Of a stretch of 64,000 nucleotides of DNA, positions 33,898 to 43,942 are shown piece after piece (position 1 is the stretch's first letter; each line of letters starts with the position of its first letter). This DNA is from Brachypterus glaber (taxonomy: Eukaryota > Arthropoda > Insecta > Coleoptera > Kateretidae). A program made the position numbers and the translations under genes. The stretch covers positions 9,165,916 to 9,229,915 of the forward strand of contig OY294045.1 in NCBI GenBank assembly GCA_958510825.1, written 5' to 3'. Under the pieces are notes generated by a model. That model saw only the letters and a program-made list of their open reading frames with translations. It did no database searches and was not told the origin of the DNA.

Positions 33898-34998
33898 ATA
33901 ATTTAATTACTTGTAAAGGAAAATTTTATTTCGTGGATGATGGTATTGTTTTGGATTGATTGGCAGTGTTTTTAATTATTTAAAAAAGAAATATATCTTT
34001 TAGGGTTAATTTTTTATGCAAGGTAATGTCCGTGCGAGGTATTTTCTTGCGAGGTAACGTCCTTTCGAGTTAATGTCCGTGCGACTTAAATTTTTTCGAC
34101 GTAACGGTGTTTAGGGTAAATTTTTTCCAGAAAAAAAATGTTTAAGGTAATAATGTTCAAGGTAATTTTTTTAAGGTAAAGACCCCTATCCTTAATATTA
34201 CTCTTTAAGTTTACCTCCATTTTTTCAGTGTAACTATTGTAATTTTAATTATTTAAAAATTTTCAAACCATTGTATAATACTATTCTGGCTACAGGACTG
34301 TAGAGTATAAAAACGTAGCACATCAAGTATTAGAGATGCCGATGTATATTTGCGATTTCTCGCGCGTCGGGACGCCACTTCACAGCGTCGCGAAGCATCG
34401 TGCCGTTGTTCACCTGTATTTAAACGGAACTATCCATCGATTAAGTGCCGGTTTTCATTTAATCAATCAGTAAATCCATAATGGACTTTCCATTTAAGTA
34501 AACGCTCAAATTGAGTTAAGTGATTAAGTGATAATTGACTAAAGGGTTAAGTGCAAATCAAGTTTAATTAACTCTGGTGTATTAATTATAAAGGAAGAAT
34601 CGTGCGGTTTTTTTTTAACTCGTGTGTTAAATTTAAACCATTAACAGTAGATAACTTGCCGTTAGAGGAAGTAATTAACTATGTTTTAGTGACTCGAGTG
34701 CGTTTCAAACATTTCCTACTGGAGATATAAATTTAGTTGTTAAATGAGATAGTAGGCTAGACGAAGAAAAATTTAATTCATGTAATTCTGGTTGCTAAAC
34801 GGCTATCACATAATTTGACAGTACAAATTATTTAAAAACTGTTTTGCTAGAATTATTAAAAAAGTAGCAGTTGGTTAAACCATCCAACTTTTTGAAATTT
34901 CTTATGTAAACTAAATTTTAAACATCTTTAATTTTTTTAAATCAAGTTTGAGGATAATTCTAATGTGTTGGATTATATTTTCAAAATTGGCATAGATA
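33898..34998. other. No gene seen; short degenerate tandem motif and a CpG cluster
   Basis: 34018-34110 repeats GCGAGGTAATGTCCGTGCGA-like words four or five times with changes. 34290-34440 holds TATAAAAA followed by a CpG-rich patch (CGCGCGTCGGGACGCC), conceivably a promoter or 5' UTR, but nothing supports transcription. Confidence 0.3.
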
Positions 34999-35909
34999 GG
35001 GGAAGGTGTTGTACCTTTGACCGATTTTTATATTTAATTTTTTTTTAGATGTAATTTTTATTGAATGTAACCCATTTACAGACACGCGTGAGCATTTAGG
35101 TCTTTACTCGTAAAGTACATGTTTTGCAAATTTTAAACTGGATTTACAATTATGTTACTAGAAATTTTATAAAAAGCCTTCAGTGGTTAAAGGTACAACA
35201 GGTATGTTGTACCTTTGACCTTGGTACTTTTTTTGGTGTTTTAAGTGAATAAGTATAGATCACGCGAATCCTTAATTTTGTTTAAATGAAATATCAAAGT
35301 AGGTTTTTTCAAATTAAAATATCTAGCCCTTTCTTCGATAGTCATTTTATGTTCTTTTATGAATGTAATAGCGGTTTCCAGATCTTCTTTACGAATTTTG
35401 ACCCCTTAACACCGGTCTTGCTCCTTGGCATCTTGCAAAATAAAAACTAAAAAAAATATTCGTTAATAAAAATGTATGCTTGCGAAATCCGTTATACCTT
35501 TGATTGGTCAACGGTACAACACCTGCTAGTGGTCAAAGGTACAAGACCAGGCCATTTCAAACTGCATAGGCCGCCGTTATTTTTAGGTTAATATTATTAA
35601 CTCTAAAACATTCAAGCTTCTTCTAGAAAGGCAACTTTACATTTGGATATATTTAATCTCAAAATAAGCAATTTGGCGAAAAAGTTATGAGGCAATTTAA
35701 AACTTAAAAATAATACTTCTGACAGCCGAAACTTCAAAAACTATTATGGAGGGAAAGTACACACCTATTTTTAACTCGCGTCAGGTTCAGTAACACCTCT
35801 AGCGGGTAAATTATACACTAACTATATTAATTTACACACATACTCATACAGTGCTCTGTATTACGTGGTGGTTAAAGGTACAATAGGTCAAAGGTACAAC
35901 ACCTTCCCC
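34999..35909 (-). mobile_element. Pogo-like (Tc1/mariner superfamily) transposon relic, 911 bp
   Basis: The ends GGGGAAGGTGTTGTACCTTT and its near-perfect inverse are flanked by TA (34997-34998, 35910-35911). Extra GGTACAACA words lie under the ends. A fragment of an HTH-type transposase N-terminus is inside on the - strand. The rest of the transposase, including the DDE catalytic region, has been deleted. Confidence 0.75.
35240..35431 (-). pseudogene. N-terminal HTH fragment of a pogo/jerky-type transposase
   Basis: It begins with ATG at 35431 and reads MPRSKTGVKG. After a frameshift it continues VKIRKEDLETAITFIKEHK, then MTIEERARYFNLKKPTL and FHLNKIKD. The pattern of a basic start followed by a helix-turn-helix with AxxFxxxxPTLxxxL is that of the Psq-type DNA-binding domain of pogo/Tigger/jerky transposases. 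It would bind the transposon ends. The frame is broken once and stops after about 60 residues, so it is dead. Confidence 0.65.
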
Positions 35910-36799
35910 TACTTAAAAGTTTTTCAACAAATCTGACCTGATCGAAATGAAAGCTTTTCGCAATCAGTATAACAAAAACTAAAAGAATATGATAATCAGT
36001 TCTCTGATGCCAACCAACTTCTATATATTAAAAATAATTAACAAAAATTCTTTTCCCAAAACTGCTATTTTTTTATAATGATTTCCAATGGATTGTTTAC
36101 CCAATCAATTAACACTAAACTAACTAAGAATATGACCAATTAAATGTTTTCATTTCATTTGTTATTTTTAGTTTTAGTTAATGTTTGGGTAAACCAACCT
36201 TTTAAGGGTTTCTCAGTGTAACAAAACGACGAATTTAAAATTCAGCAAAATGAAAAAACATTGAGACAGGTCAGGATAGCTCTGCAAGTATATCTTGGTA
36301 GATTTTCAGTACGCGGAAGCACCATTGCAATGCATTGCGATCACGACGTGTTTAAGCATGGTCGACTCGTAACTTTCAGCGAGCTAATTCAAGCCAACAT
36401 AATCATTTTAAGTTATACTTTTTATATGCTTTGTATACTTTTCGAAATTACAAAAATTTGTCAAAAAGTGTATTACGTAATGCATGCACGAGTCGAGAGA
36501 AGGGTTAAGTTTAGTATAAAAGTTCTTATTCGATTTTAAAGTATCCAATTGGCCAAATAATACGATTAAATTAAATGATTAAAAACTCAAAATTTATTGC
36601 CATATTATTATTTTGATAAATTAAAAATACAACTGCAAACGATTCGCTTACCGCAGTAATGAGAAGAATCTAGCACAGCGCACTGGTTTGCTTATTTTTG
36701 TTTTGACTGATGTCAAAAGTGGCTTCCATTTAGGCAGAAGTAGTTTTATGAAATAGTTTAATTTGAGTGGGGTTACGGTGCGCATGAGGTCTACAAAAA
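35910..36799. other. No gene seen
   Basis: AT-rich. The open frame at 36261-36539 has no recognisable motif. Confidence 0.35.
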
Positions 36800-37065
36800 T
36801 GAACTATATTTTTGCACTGATTTCTGGTTTTATTACTAAAACTTACTGTCTTTAATATAATTAGGTGCTGAAAATCCATTTTTTTGTTAGAATATATAGC
36901 AAAAGATTGTTAAAATACTCACGAATTTCTGTTTGATTTTTTTAATGGGGTAGTTTGCTGGTTTGTTATTTTTTTTAATGGGAAGCGTTGGTTTACGTTA
37001 ATAATGGTTTTGTTTGGTAGTTTGCTGGTTTGGTGTTTTTTTTTAATGGGAGGCATTATTCAGAT
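36800..37065 (+). mobile_element. Internal fragment of the GGCCGGTGAAC hAT-like family
   Basis: It shares TTTTGCACTGATTTCTGGTT, GGTAGTTTGCTGGTTTGGTG and TTTTTTTAATGGGAGGC with 27108-27945 and with the inverse of 56640-56900. No terminal repeats are found here. Confidence 0.6.
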
Positions 37066-37517
37066 ACGATATTTCAGAATTTAGAAGGCGATATATTTAA
37101 GGAATCATATGTTTATTAATGAATATTCCGCAATTTTTTTTACATAAATACTATTAAAAGCGATTACTTTTAGCCAATTAAAAAAAAACTGTTAGCTCGC
37201 AAAGAAAAAAGTAGATATTTTTGTAAAATTCTGCAAAAGAATGTTACATAACCTTACATAATTTTTGGCATACGTCAAAACAAAAATAAGAAAATCAGTG
37301 CGCATTCGCTGGATTCGTCTCATTACTGCGGTGAGTGAATCGTAAAAAATCTATTTCAATCAATGCAAACTTAATAATTTTTAAAATTCCAAATACGCCT
37401 TGCAAAAAATCTTGACGTGACAGCACAAAGTTAAAGTGATATCGAAACTGAAAAAATAAAAAAAATAAAAAAAAAACTATAAAAATCTGTTCACAGAATT
37501 TAAAAAAAATCATTGTA

Positions 37518-38298
37518 TACCGTCAATCGGGGTTAAGTGAATTACTGGGGGGTAAAGTGAATTAAAAGTTTATTCGCCAAAAGTTTCTCGCATAAGCTCG
37601 AAGCTAGTAAGTACCAGGCGGCCAGACTAATAATTAAAAAAAAGAATAAGGCTTCAATTCTGCGCGTGATACATTTGGCCTCCATTTTGAGGTCTATTTG
37701 TTGCGCGAAATTTAAATTGTCAAATTGGGATTGGATGTATTACCAACTATAACAAAAAGTCCCTAAAAATTACTACTTTTAACGGTATTACGATTTAAAA
37801 ATAACGTACAAAACGGCGCATGTGACAGAGACAGCAAAATAATTTTGAGTAAGAAAATAAATAATGGCTGACATTAGGGTGAAACTAAAAATTTGTATGC
37901 GCGAAGGCCTTTGCACAATCCTTTCCTCTGAAGCAATACAGCAATACTCATCAAAAACTATCAAATCACTACTGAACGCTATGATTAATTTCGATTGACA
38001 GATGTCGCTAGAATCATTCAATTTGGGATTAGTTTTGATTGAATTTATAAGCGTGGGATTGTACTTTTTTTTGGGTATTTCTAACCTCAAATGGTGGTTG
38101 TGAAAAGTGACAGATATTAGCCGTTCAGTAGTTTGCTAGCAAAACTTATCATTTAATGAGATTTGATTAGTTTTGCCATAATTGCCGATCGATCTGCAGG
38201 GCAGTACTGTTTAAATCGAACTTGCGCGCGAAAATTTTTATGAACGAACTTTGATTTTCTTTACTTCTCAGTGGCTCACTTAACCACGGTTGACGGTA
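37518..38298. mobile_element. TA-flanked MITE, about 780 bp, CCGTCAAC ends
   Basis: The left end TACCGTCAATCGGGGTTAAG, then TGA, is mirrored by TCACTTAACCACGGTTGACG, then GTA. The ends include or abut TA. The inside has no recognisable transposase. Confidence 0.65.
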
Positions 38299-39022
38299 TT
38301 TAAATATTTGTGTTAAATAATAAAATAATTGAATTTCAGTTGTCTATTATTCCTCAAATTTGTAAACGTGGCCAAAAATTTTTACATTTTTGTAATTTTT
38401 TAACAAATTTTCAATAAATATCCCGAGCCAAAATGTTGACCTTGCATTTTGCCTTCACCTCAGCCTACGAAAACATTTTATTATTTTTAAAATTTTTATT
38501 TTGTTATGTTATAAAAATTTTAATTTAAATTAGCAAATAGAATAAAAGTTCCGCTCACAAACTAAAATAGGGTCATTCCGCTTCCAAATTTAAATATTAT
38601 TATATATTTATTTAGATATTGGGTAAATTTATAGTTTAAAATTCATCCAGCATTTCCAAAACTGTTGTGGAGAAAATACTAAGTCCAAATAAACTTGTAA
38701 AATAGCCAATATTTAAAGTTTAGGGCCCCTAAAGGACTCCTAAGTAAACCACGAAAACTTTTTGTAGTATATTGCTCTAGGGAAGAATAATTTAACGTAT
38801 AGTTAGTTTTTCCAAATTCAGTTTGAAATTTGGTGAACATCCTTAGGTTTTTCTTGTAAAATACGAAACAACTATAATAATTTCTTAAAATCATATTTAT
38901 TTATTATTTTTTTATTATCCCATATACATATTATGAAAGTAAATCTTTCACAAATTAACCAAACATAATTAAAAAACAAAAAATCAAATCAGATTAGCAG
39001 ATTTTCATTATCATTTACTTAA
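38299..39022. other. No gene seen
   Basis: AT-rich sequence between two MITEs. Confidence 0.4.
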
Positions 39023-39875
39023 GGCCAGCTTACTCCAAAAAACGTAATTTTTTTCAATACATTTTATTTATAGTACAAAACATGTTGAGTAATCAATTTT
39101 TTTACATATGAAAGCATATATGAAATTACTTGAAAAAAAATTTTTTTATTTTTTTTTTTTTAAATGGCGGTCCTGAAAATGGCTGCTGAAACTCATCTGA
39201 TTCGTAGATGGATGACATCATTTCTTGGAAAAGAATTATCTGAAAGCAAAAAACAAAACGGTTTCATGTTCTGTATCGAATTGGCTATGGCCTCAAGCAG
39301 AATGAAACATTTTCAATGAAAAAAAAAACAAAATGGCGAACTTTTGAATTTTTTTACCTTTTTTTTCACTTTTAATTGTTTATAACTTTTTTAAATAATA
39401 ATGAATATTTCTGGTTCTGCTTGAGGCCATAGCCAGACATCTAAAGAGTAAAATGCCGTTTGGTTCATATCGATAAGTGCAATTTTGAAATGAGAGTGTC
39501 ATTCATGCGAAAAAACGTGGTTCGGAGAAAAATCAGTTCAAAGTTTTTATTCGTGAAAAACCATCACCAACGAAAATTTCACTTGTACTGCCGTATATCA
39601 TATACGAAGGACGCTCTCTAACTGTAAAGGACAGAATATTTTCGAGAAATAGAAGGGAACAAAACAATAAGACGATCCGAAGGCACGCAGCAGCTGCCGC
39701 TACCGAAGGCGTTCGAGCGGCCGGATTTACCGCAGCGCTCCTCACTCTTTTATACCTGCTTTTCGGTCTTGCTGACCTTCGGGACTAATTTTATACTATT
39801 TCTACGAGTATACAGTAGCAATTTATGAAAAAAAAAAATTTCGATTTTTTCAAAATTGTTTGGAGTAAGCTGGCC
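39023..39875. mobile_element. TTAA-flanked element, 853 bp, GGCCAGCTTACTCCAAA ends
   Basis: GGCCAGCTTACTCCAAA on the left and its exact inverse on the right are each flanked by TTAA (39019-39022, 39876-39879). Imperfect inverted blocks lie inside (TTGGCTATGGCCTCAAGCAG against CTGCTTGAGGCCATAGCCAG, at about 39280-39300 and 39417-39437). One GC-richer segment at 39489-39788 is an open frame. Confidence 0.7.
39489..39788 (+). CDS. Unrecognised 99-codon open frame inside a MITE
   Basis: The frame is open from the stop at 39486-39488 to TAA at 39786-39788 but has no ATG near its start. It includes EKPSPTKISLVLPYIIYEGR, then SLTVKDRIFSRNRREQNNKT, then an Ala-rich stretch RRHAAAAATEGVRAAGFTAA and a hydrophobic LLTLLYLLFGLADLRD end. 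The base composition is clearly richer in G+C than the flanks. I do not recognise the family. It could be a captured exon, part of a lost transposase, or chance. Confidence 0.25.
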   Translation, partial: NESVIHAKKRGSEKNQFKVFIREKPSPTKISLVLPYIIYEGRSLTVKDRIFSRNRREQNNKTIRRHAAAAATEGVRAAGFTAALLTLLYLLFGLADLRD

Positions 39876-39879
39876 TTAA

Positions 39880-41447
39880 TTGCATAATAGGATTTCCAAA
39901 TTTTCTAGCGTGTGTAAGTGCACATAATATGCATTATTGTTATTGCCCGACATTAAATTTATAAGTAAACTAAAAGATGCAAGAAAGTTCCTGTGAGGAT
40001 TAGAATCTAAAATAGAAATAAACTAAAGAGAAATTTTCTAAGGCCTAAATTAAGGTGTACGAACGTAACGTACGTAACGACGGAATGACCCAATAGTTGT
40101 TCTTGTAGATAGTTTTATGAAAATTAATTGAATTGACTATTGCACAAACAATATATAGGCCAATCAAAACCTTGCATTTTTAGTTCCTTGACCAATCAGA
40201 TCAAAATTAATCTGATAATTTTTGCACAATGCAATTATCACTTGTTTACTATGGAAACAAGAAACTGACAGTTACTGACATCTTAATAAATGTTATATTT
40301 TTGCAAAATTTGTTTTTAATTTGTGAAGCTTACCTTTAGTTGATTTATTTTTATTGATAAGCAATATAAATGCGTATTTTATTACCAAAACATCCTAGGT
40401 ATAAACCCTAATTAATTTCAGATAATATATTATATTTTATGCACCTTTCATCTTAAAAGCTTTAAATCACTGATATTCATAAATTTTAATTTATTTAATT
40501 GAATCTTGGTATAAAGAACAGGCCACTTAAAACTAATTTAAACACTTATTTATTAAAAATATATTTTCAGTAAAGAATCAAAACATCAAATAACTGCGCT
40601 GGTACCAGTACAGCCTTGCCAAAGTTTATTAAAAACCGATAGGAAATTGTTTTTTTACGGGTGGAAACACCCGTTATTTTATTTTTTTTCGGTTGAAAAC
40701 TAAACTTTTTAAACAAAAACAGCAATGATCTTTATTTAAATGCTAGTATATGTGATAACAACTATTTTATTGGAATAATCTCAAGCATAAAATATCCCTC
40801 GAGCAAAGTTTAGACTTGGCAACAATCGCGAACAAGTGAACATCGTGAATTTAAAAAGCGCGGAAAATTTGAGATTAAAATTTTTAATTATAGTTGTAAA
40901 GTAAAATTGTTGTTTAGTTCTTAAATTTTTAATTTAAATATGAAACAACATAAAACATTGTAAAATTATATACTTCCTTATTTTGTTTGTGAAATAGTCT
41001 TTCAAAATACAATTCGTGCATGTTGAATTATACATAATATTTTTACTGTATATAAAAAAATATATTGCTTAAGGAAATTTTGTAACACGAAAAATGCACT
41101 CAAACAATTGCCAAGCTAAATGTTTTTTTAATACAGTAAAAAAAATATCGATAATTCAACATGCACTTATGATATTACTACTGACTATTTTTTTAATTAC
41201 ACTAAAACAGAACTTGCACTAGAGCAATTATCACCTTTTATGAAGTAGTTTATAAAATCCTTCGTGCAACTTGAATTATAATTATTAGATACTTTTCTGG
41301 TCTGGAAGTAAATTGAATTAAATAGAAGTAAACATGAATTTAATTTACAAAGCCTGTTGATCCGGTTGGCTTGATTTAGCTCAAATGACAAATGTGCATT
41401 TAAATTCACAGAAAATGTAAATACCACCCATTTGAAATAGTTCACGA
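39880..41447. other. No gene seen; one GNRA-type hairpin
   Basis: AT-rich. At 40657-40674, ACGGGTG-GAAA-CACCCGT forms a perfect 7-bp stem with a GAAA loop, followed by T-rich sequence. The 5' UTR or upstream intron of the exon at 41448 may lie at the end of this stretch. Confidence 0.35.
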
Positions 41448-42050
41448 ATGCCGGGACTCCGGGCGGAAACAATGAGCAAAAAAACTAGTAAAATTAGAGC
41501 CAGGCACTCTAGCTTAGACATGCCCGATCCGGAAGTAGTTAAAAAGAAACAGGAAGGCGTCAGCAAAGCGAAACACAAATGGAACATAAGTGACATATTA
41601 AAGTCGAATAAAAACATAGAAGAATCACCTGCGTTAAAAAAATCAATGACACAAGCAACCTTTGATTACTTTTTCAAGCCTCAGAAAGAGAAAAATCATG
41701 TTTATGCGAATACGAAGGCACAGAATGGTAAACGTACTTTACAAAAACAGTATTCCGTTGGTTCTTATCCGATAAAAATAGACATTTTGGTTCAAGATGA
41801 AGACGAATATGCGAGCACCATTAACAGAGCAAGGCCTGCTACGGTTTGTACGGACAAAGTTAGTTCTGTGCGTGATACGGATGCTCTGGCTCTGGAAAGA
41901 CCAAGAAAAAAGCTGTCGTTTAAAGAGCCAGAAGTTATGGGCAAAGGATATGATACGTTACCGAAAAAGTTTGATAGATTAGAAATTAAACAAAATGGTA
42001 ACAACGGAATTTTGCATCGGGTTCCCAGTTTTGAGGATGGCGATTTAGAG
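41448..42050 (+). CDS. Probable coding exon of an unrecognised host gene (about 201 codons)
   Basis: The frame is open for about 200 codons with balanced, non-repetitive composition, higher G+C and a consensus donor, GATTTAGAG|GTAATG, at 42050/42051. Beyond the donor it soon becomes AT-rich nonsense. The protein is hydrophilic and basic, with KKTSKIRARHSSLDMPDPEV early, HKWNISDILKSN around residue 43, and RPRKKLSFKEPEVMGKG, then VPSFEDGDLE at the end. An in-frame stop at 41433 precedes the first ATG (41448). A second ATG at 41472 (residue 9) sits in a better insect context (AAACAATG). The exon ends in phase 0, as the NOS1AP exon at 51689 begins, so it may be an alternative 5' exon of that gene. 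I do not recognise the family. No signal peptide or membrane segment is seen. Confidence 0.6.
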
Positions 42051-42373
42051 GTAATGATAAAAATGAGTTTTTTGGACTTTTTAGTTTATTGTTGGAAAAG
42101 ATTATACAATAAACTGGTTTACTTGTTTAATTGATGGAAAAAATAACCTAGTTGCTTTAACCAGAAAATTGGTAGGACTATTTTTCTGGTTAGTGCAGCC
42201 AGAATGCTGTATATTGCAACCAAATATTTATTATCCTTACTACATATTTTTAGTAAAATATTTGGTTGCCATATACCAAATTCTGGTTCTACTAACCAGA
42301 AAATTATTTGTGCCATATTTTACCATTTATTGCTTTTATTTCAACATTTAAACTCTTTAATTTAGTCTATATA
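42051..42373. repeat. Small imperfect inverted repeat with ACCAAATATTT words
   Basis: CTAACCAGAAAAT and GCAACCAAATATTT words occur in both orientations between 42115 and 42320 (for example TTCTGGTTAGTGCAGCCAGA and TTCTGGTTCTACTAACCAGA). It is probably a decayed MITE just inside the presumed intron. Confidence 0.45.
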
Positions 42374-43105
42374 CAGGGTGTAACAGAGTCGCATGTAGAT
42401 ATTTTAAGGAATGATTCTACATTAAAAAATATGAAAAAAAGTTCCTATAAAGGTTGGTCCAGAAATGGGCCCTAAGGGAGCTACGGCCCTTAAAATTGTA
42501 ATAAAAATAAGGTTTTTATTTAATAACTCTGGTACCCTTTCAGCTAGAATGACGAGCTTTTGCATGTGTACTAGTATTAATAAGGGCAATAAGTTTGTGT
42601 TAATTATTTTTTTGAATTTATCCAGAGGCGTGCCTAGACGGACAAAATATGTGAGGCTTAACACATTTTTGCCCCAAACTTTTTTATGTGTATGTTTTTT
42701 TTATTTTTTGTAAAAAATATAGATACCTTGAGTAAAAATACATAAAAAATGTCATATAGTGTAACACTGTAGGAGCAACCGTTATAAAAAAAAATGCAAT
42801 TAGGGGGAAGTAAAATTTTGTGCCACCAAAAACGTTACTTTTTAAAAGGCCATTACTCCTTTAATATTAAATTTAGGTGTTTTGGTGAAGAATACTTTTT
42901 TGCTTAGTTTTAAATGAAGAATTACCCTGTAGCATTAAAATTTTATTGATGCTTTTTTTTTGTTTTTCATTCTATATGTCATCTTCGAAGAGCTGTAGCT
43001 CCCTTAGGACTCATTTCCGGACCAACCTTTATAGGAATTTTTTTTCATATTTTTTAATGTAGAATCATTCCTTAAAATATCTACATGCGGCTCTGTTACA
43101 CCCTG
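42374..43105. mobile_element. TA-flanked MITE, 732 bp, CAGGGTGTAACAGAG ends
   Basis: The left end CAGGGTGTAACAGAGTCGCA is mirrored by TGCGGCTCTGTTACACCCTG, each next to TA (42372-42373, 43106-43107). The next 80 or so bases also mirror each other (GATTCTACATT; GGGAGCTACGG). No transposase is seen. Related sequence lies at 14345-14846, 43410-49010 and inside the palindrome at 57684-60114. Confidence 0.8.
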
Positions 43106-43409
43106 TATAGTTATTAACAAATGTTAATTTAAATTTTAAAATATTACAGAAAAACTTTTAATTAAGAATGTTTTTTCTAAAACGAAAGTTTGATTAAAAA
43201 TAACTTATTCAATTAATTTTACTCGTTAAAAATTAGAGTTCAAAATGTTTTTATTATACATGGATATTATTAGTTTATTACAAAAAGTTTAGCTTCGCTC
43301 AATCGCCATGTTTAATGAGCATAGTTTCCAATTTGCAAAACAATTTGCAATACAATTATTCGGAAAGCTGGTGACCATTTTAATTAAGTTGTTTTCTCCC
43401 GGCTATATT
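43106..43409. other. No gene seen
   Basis: AT-rich sequence between two related MITEs. Confidence 0.4.
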
Positions 43410-43942
43410 TTATACAGAGTTATTCAAAAATAATAATAACAATATTAACTAAAAATGCATCATTAAAAATTTTAATACTGCAAGGCGATTCTACATCAAA
43501 AACTATGAAAAAAAAGTTCCTATACACAAATACCCACAAATCGCTTTTAAGGGAGCTACGGTCCCATAAAAAGTGTTATTTTTTAACACGTTCGCTGCGG
43601 GACGAGACTTATGCGTCTCGTACATAACTTTCCTATGGGACGGAAGATAAAATTGTAAAACTTTCGTATCGAACGAATTGTGTATTTTTTATATTTTTTG
43701 GGATATATTAGTTTTATTTGTAGCTATTGGTTTGTATTGTTTTTCTGCGAGTATTTTACTTAAAAAACTGCACGAGACAAATATAACTCGTAACGTTTAA
43801 TTGTACACAATTGTAGCGACAGCCGATACGAGTACGAGTTATATATTATTATTATTAACAAAAAAGAGCAGAGGTCAATGACCTATAATTGCTCATTATA
43901 ATACAAAAATATATAACTTAATGGAAAAAAAAAAGGGTTAAT

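Noticed and set aside
34290..34440. Promoter with TATA box and CpG-rich 5' UTR
   Set aside because: TATAAAAA is frequent in AT-rich DNA, no exon with a start codon follows, and no further support is visible.
37788..38090. 100-codon - strand frame inside the CCGTCAAC MITE
   Set aside because: No recognisable domain and no composition difference from its surroundings.
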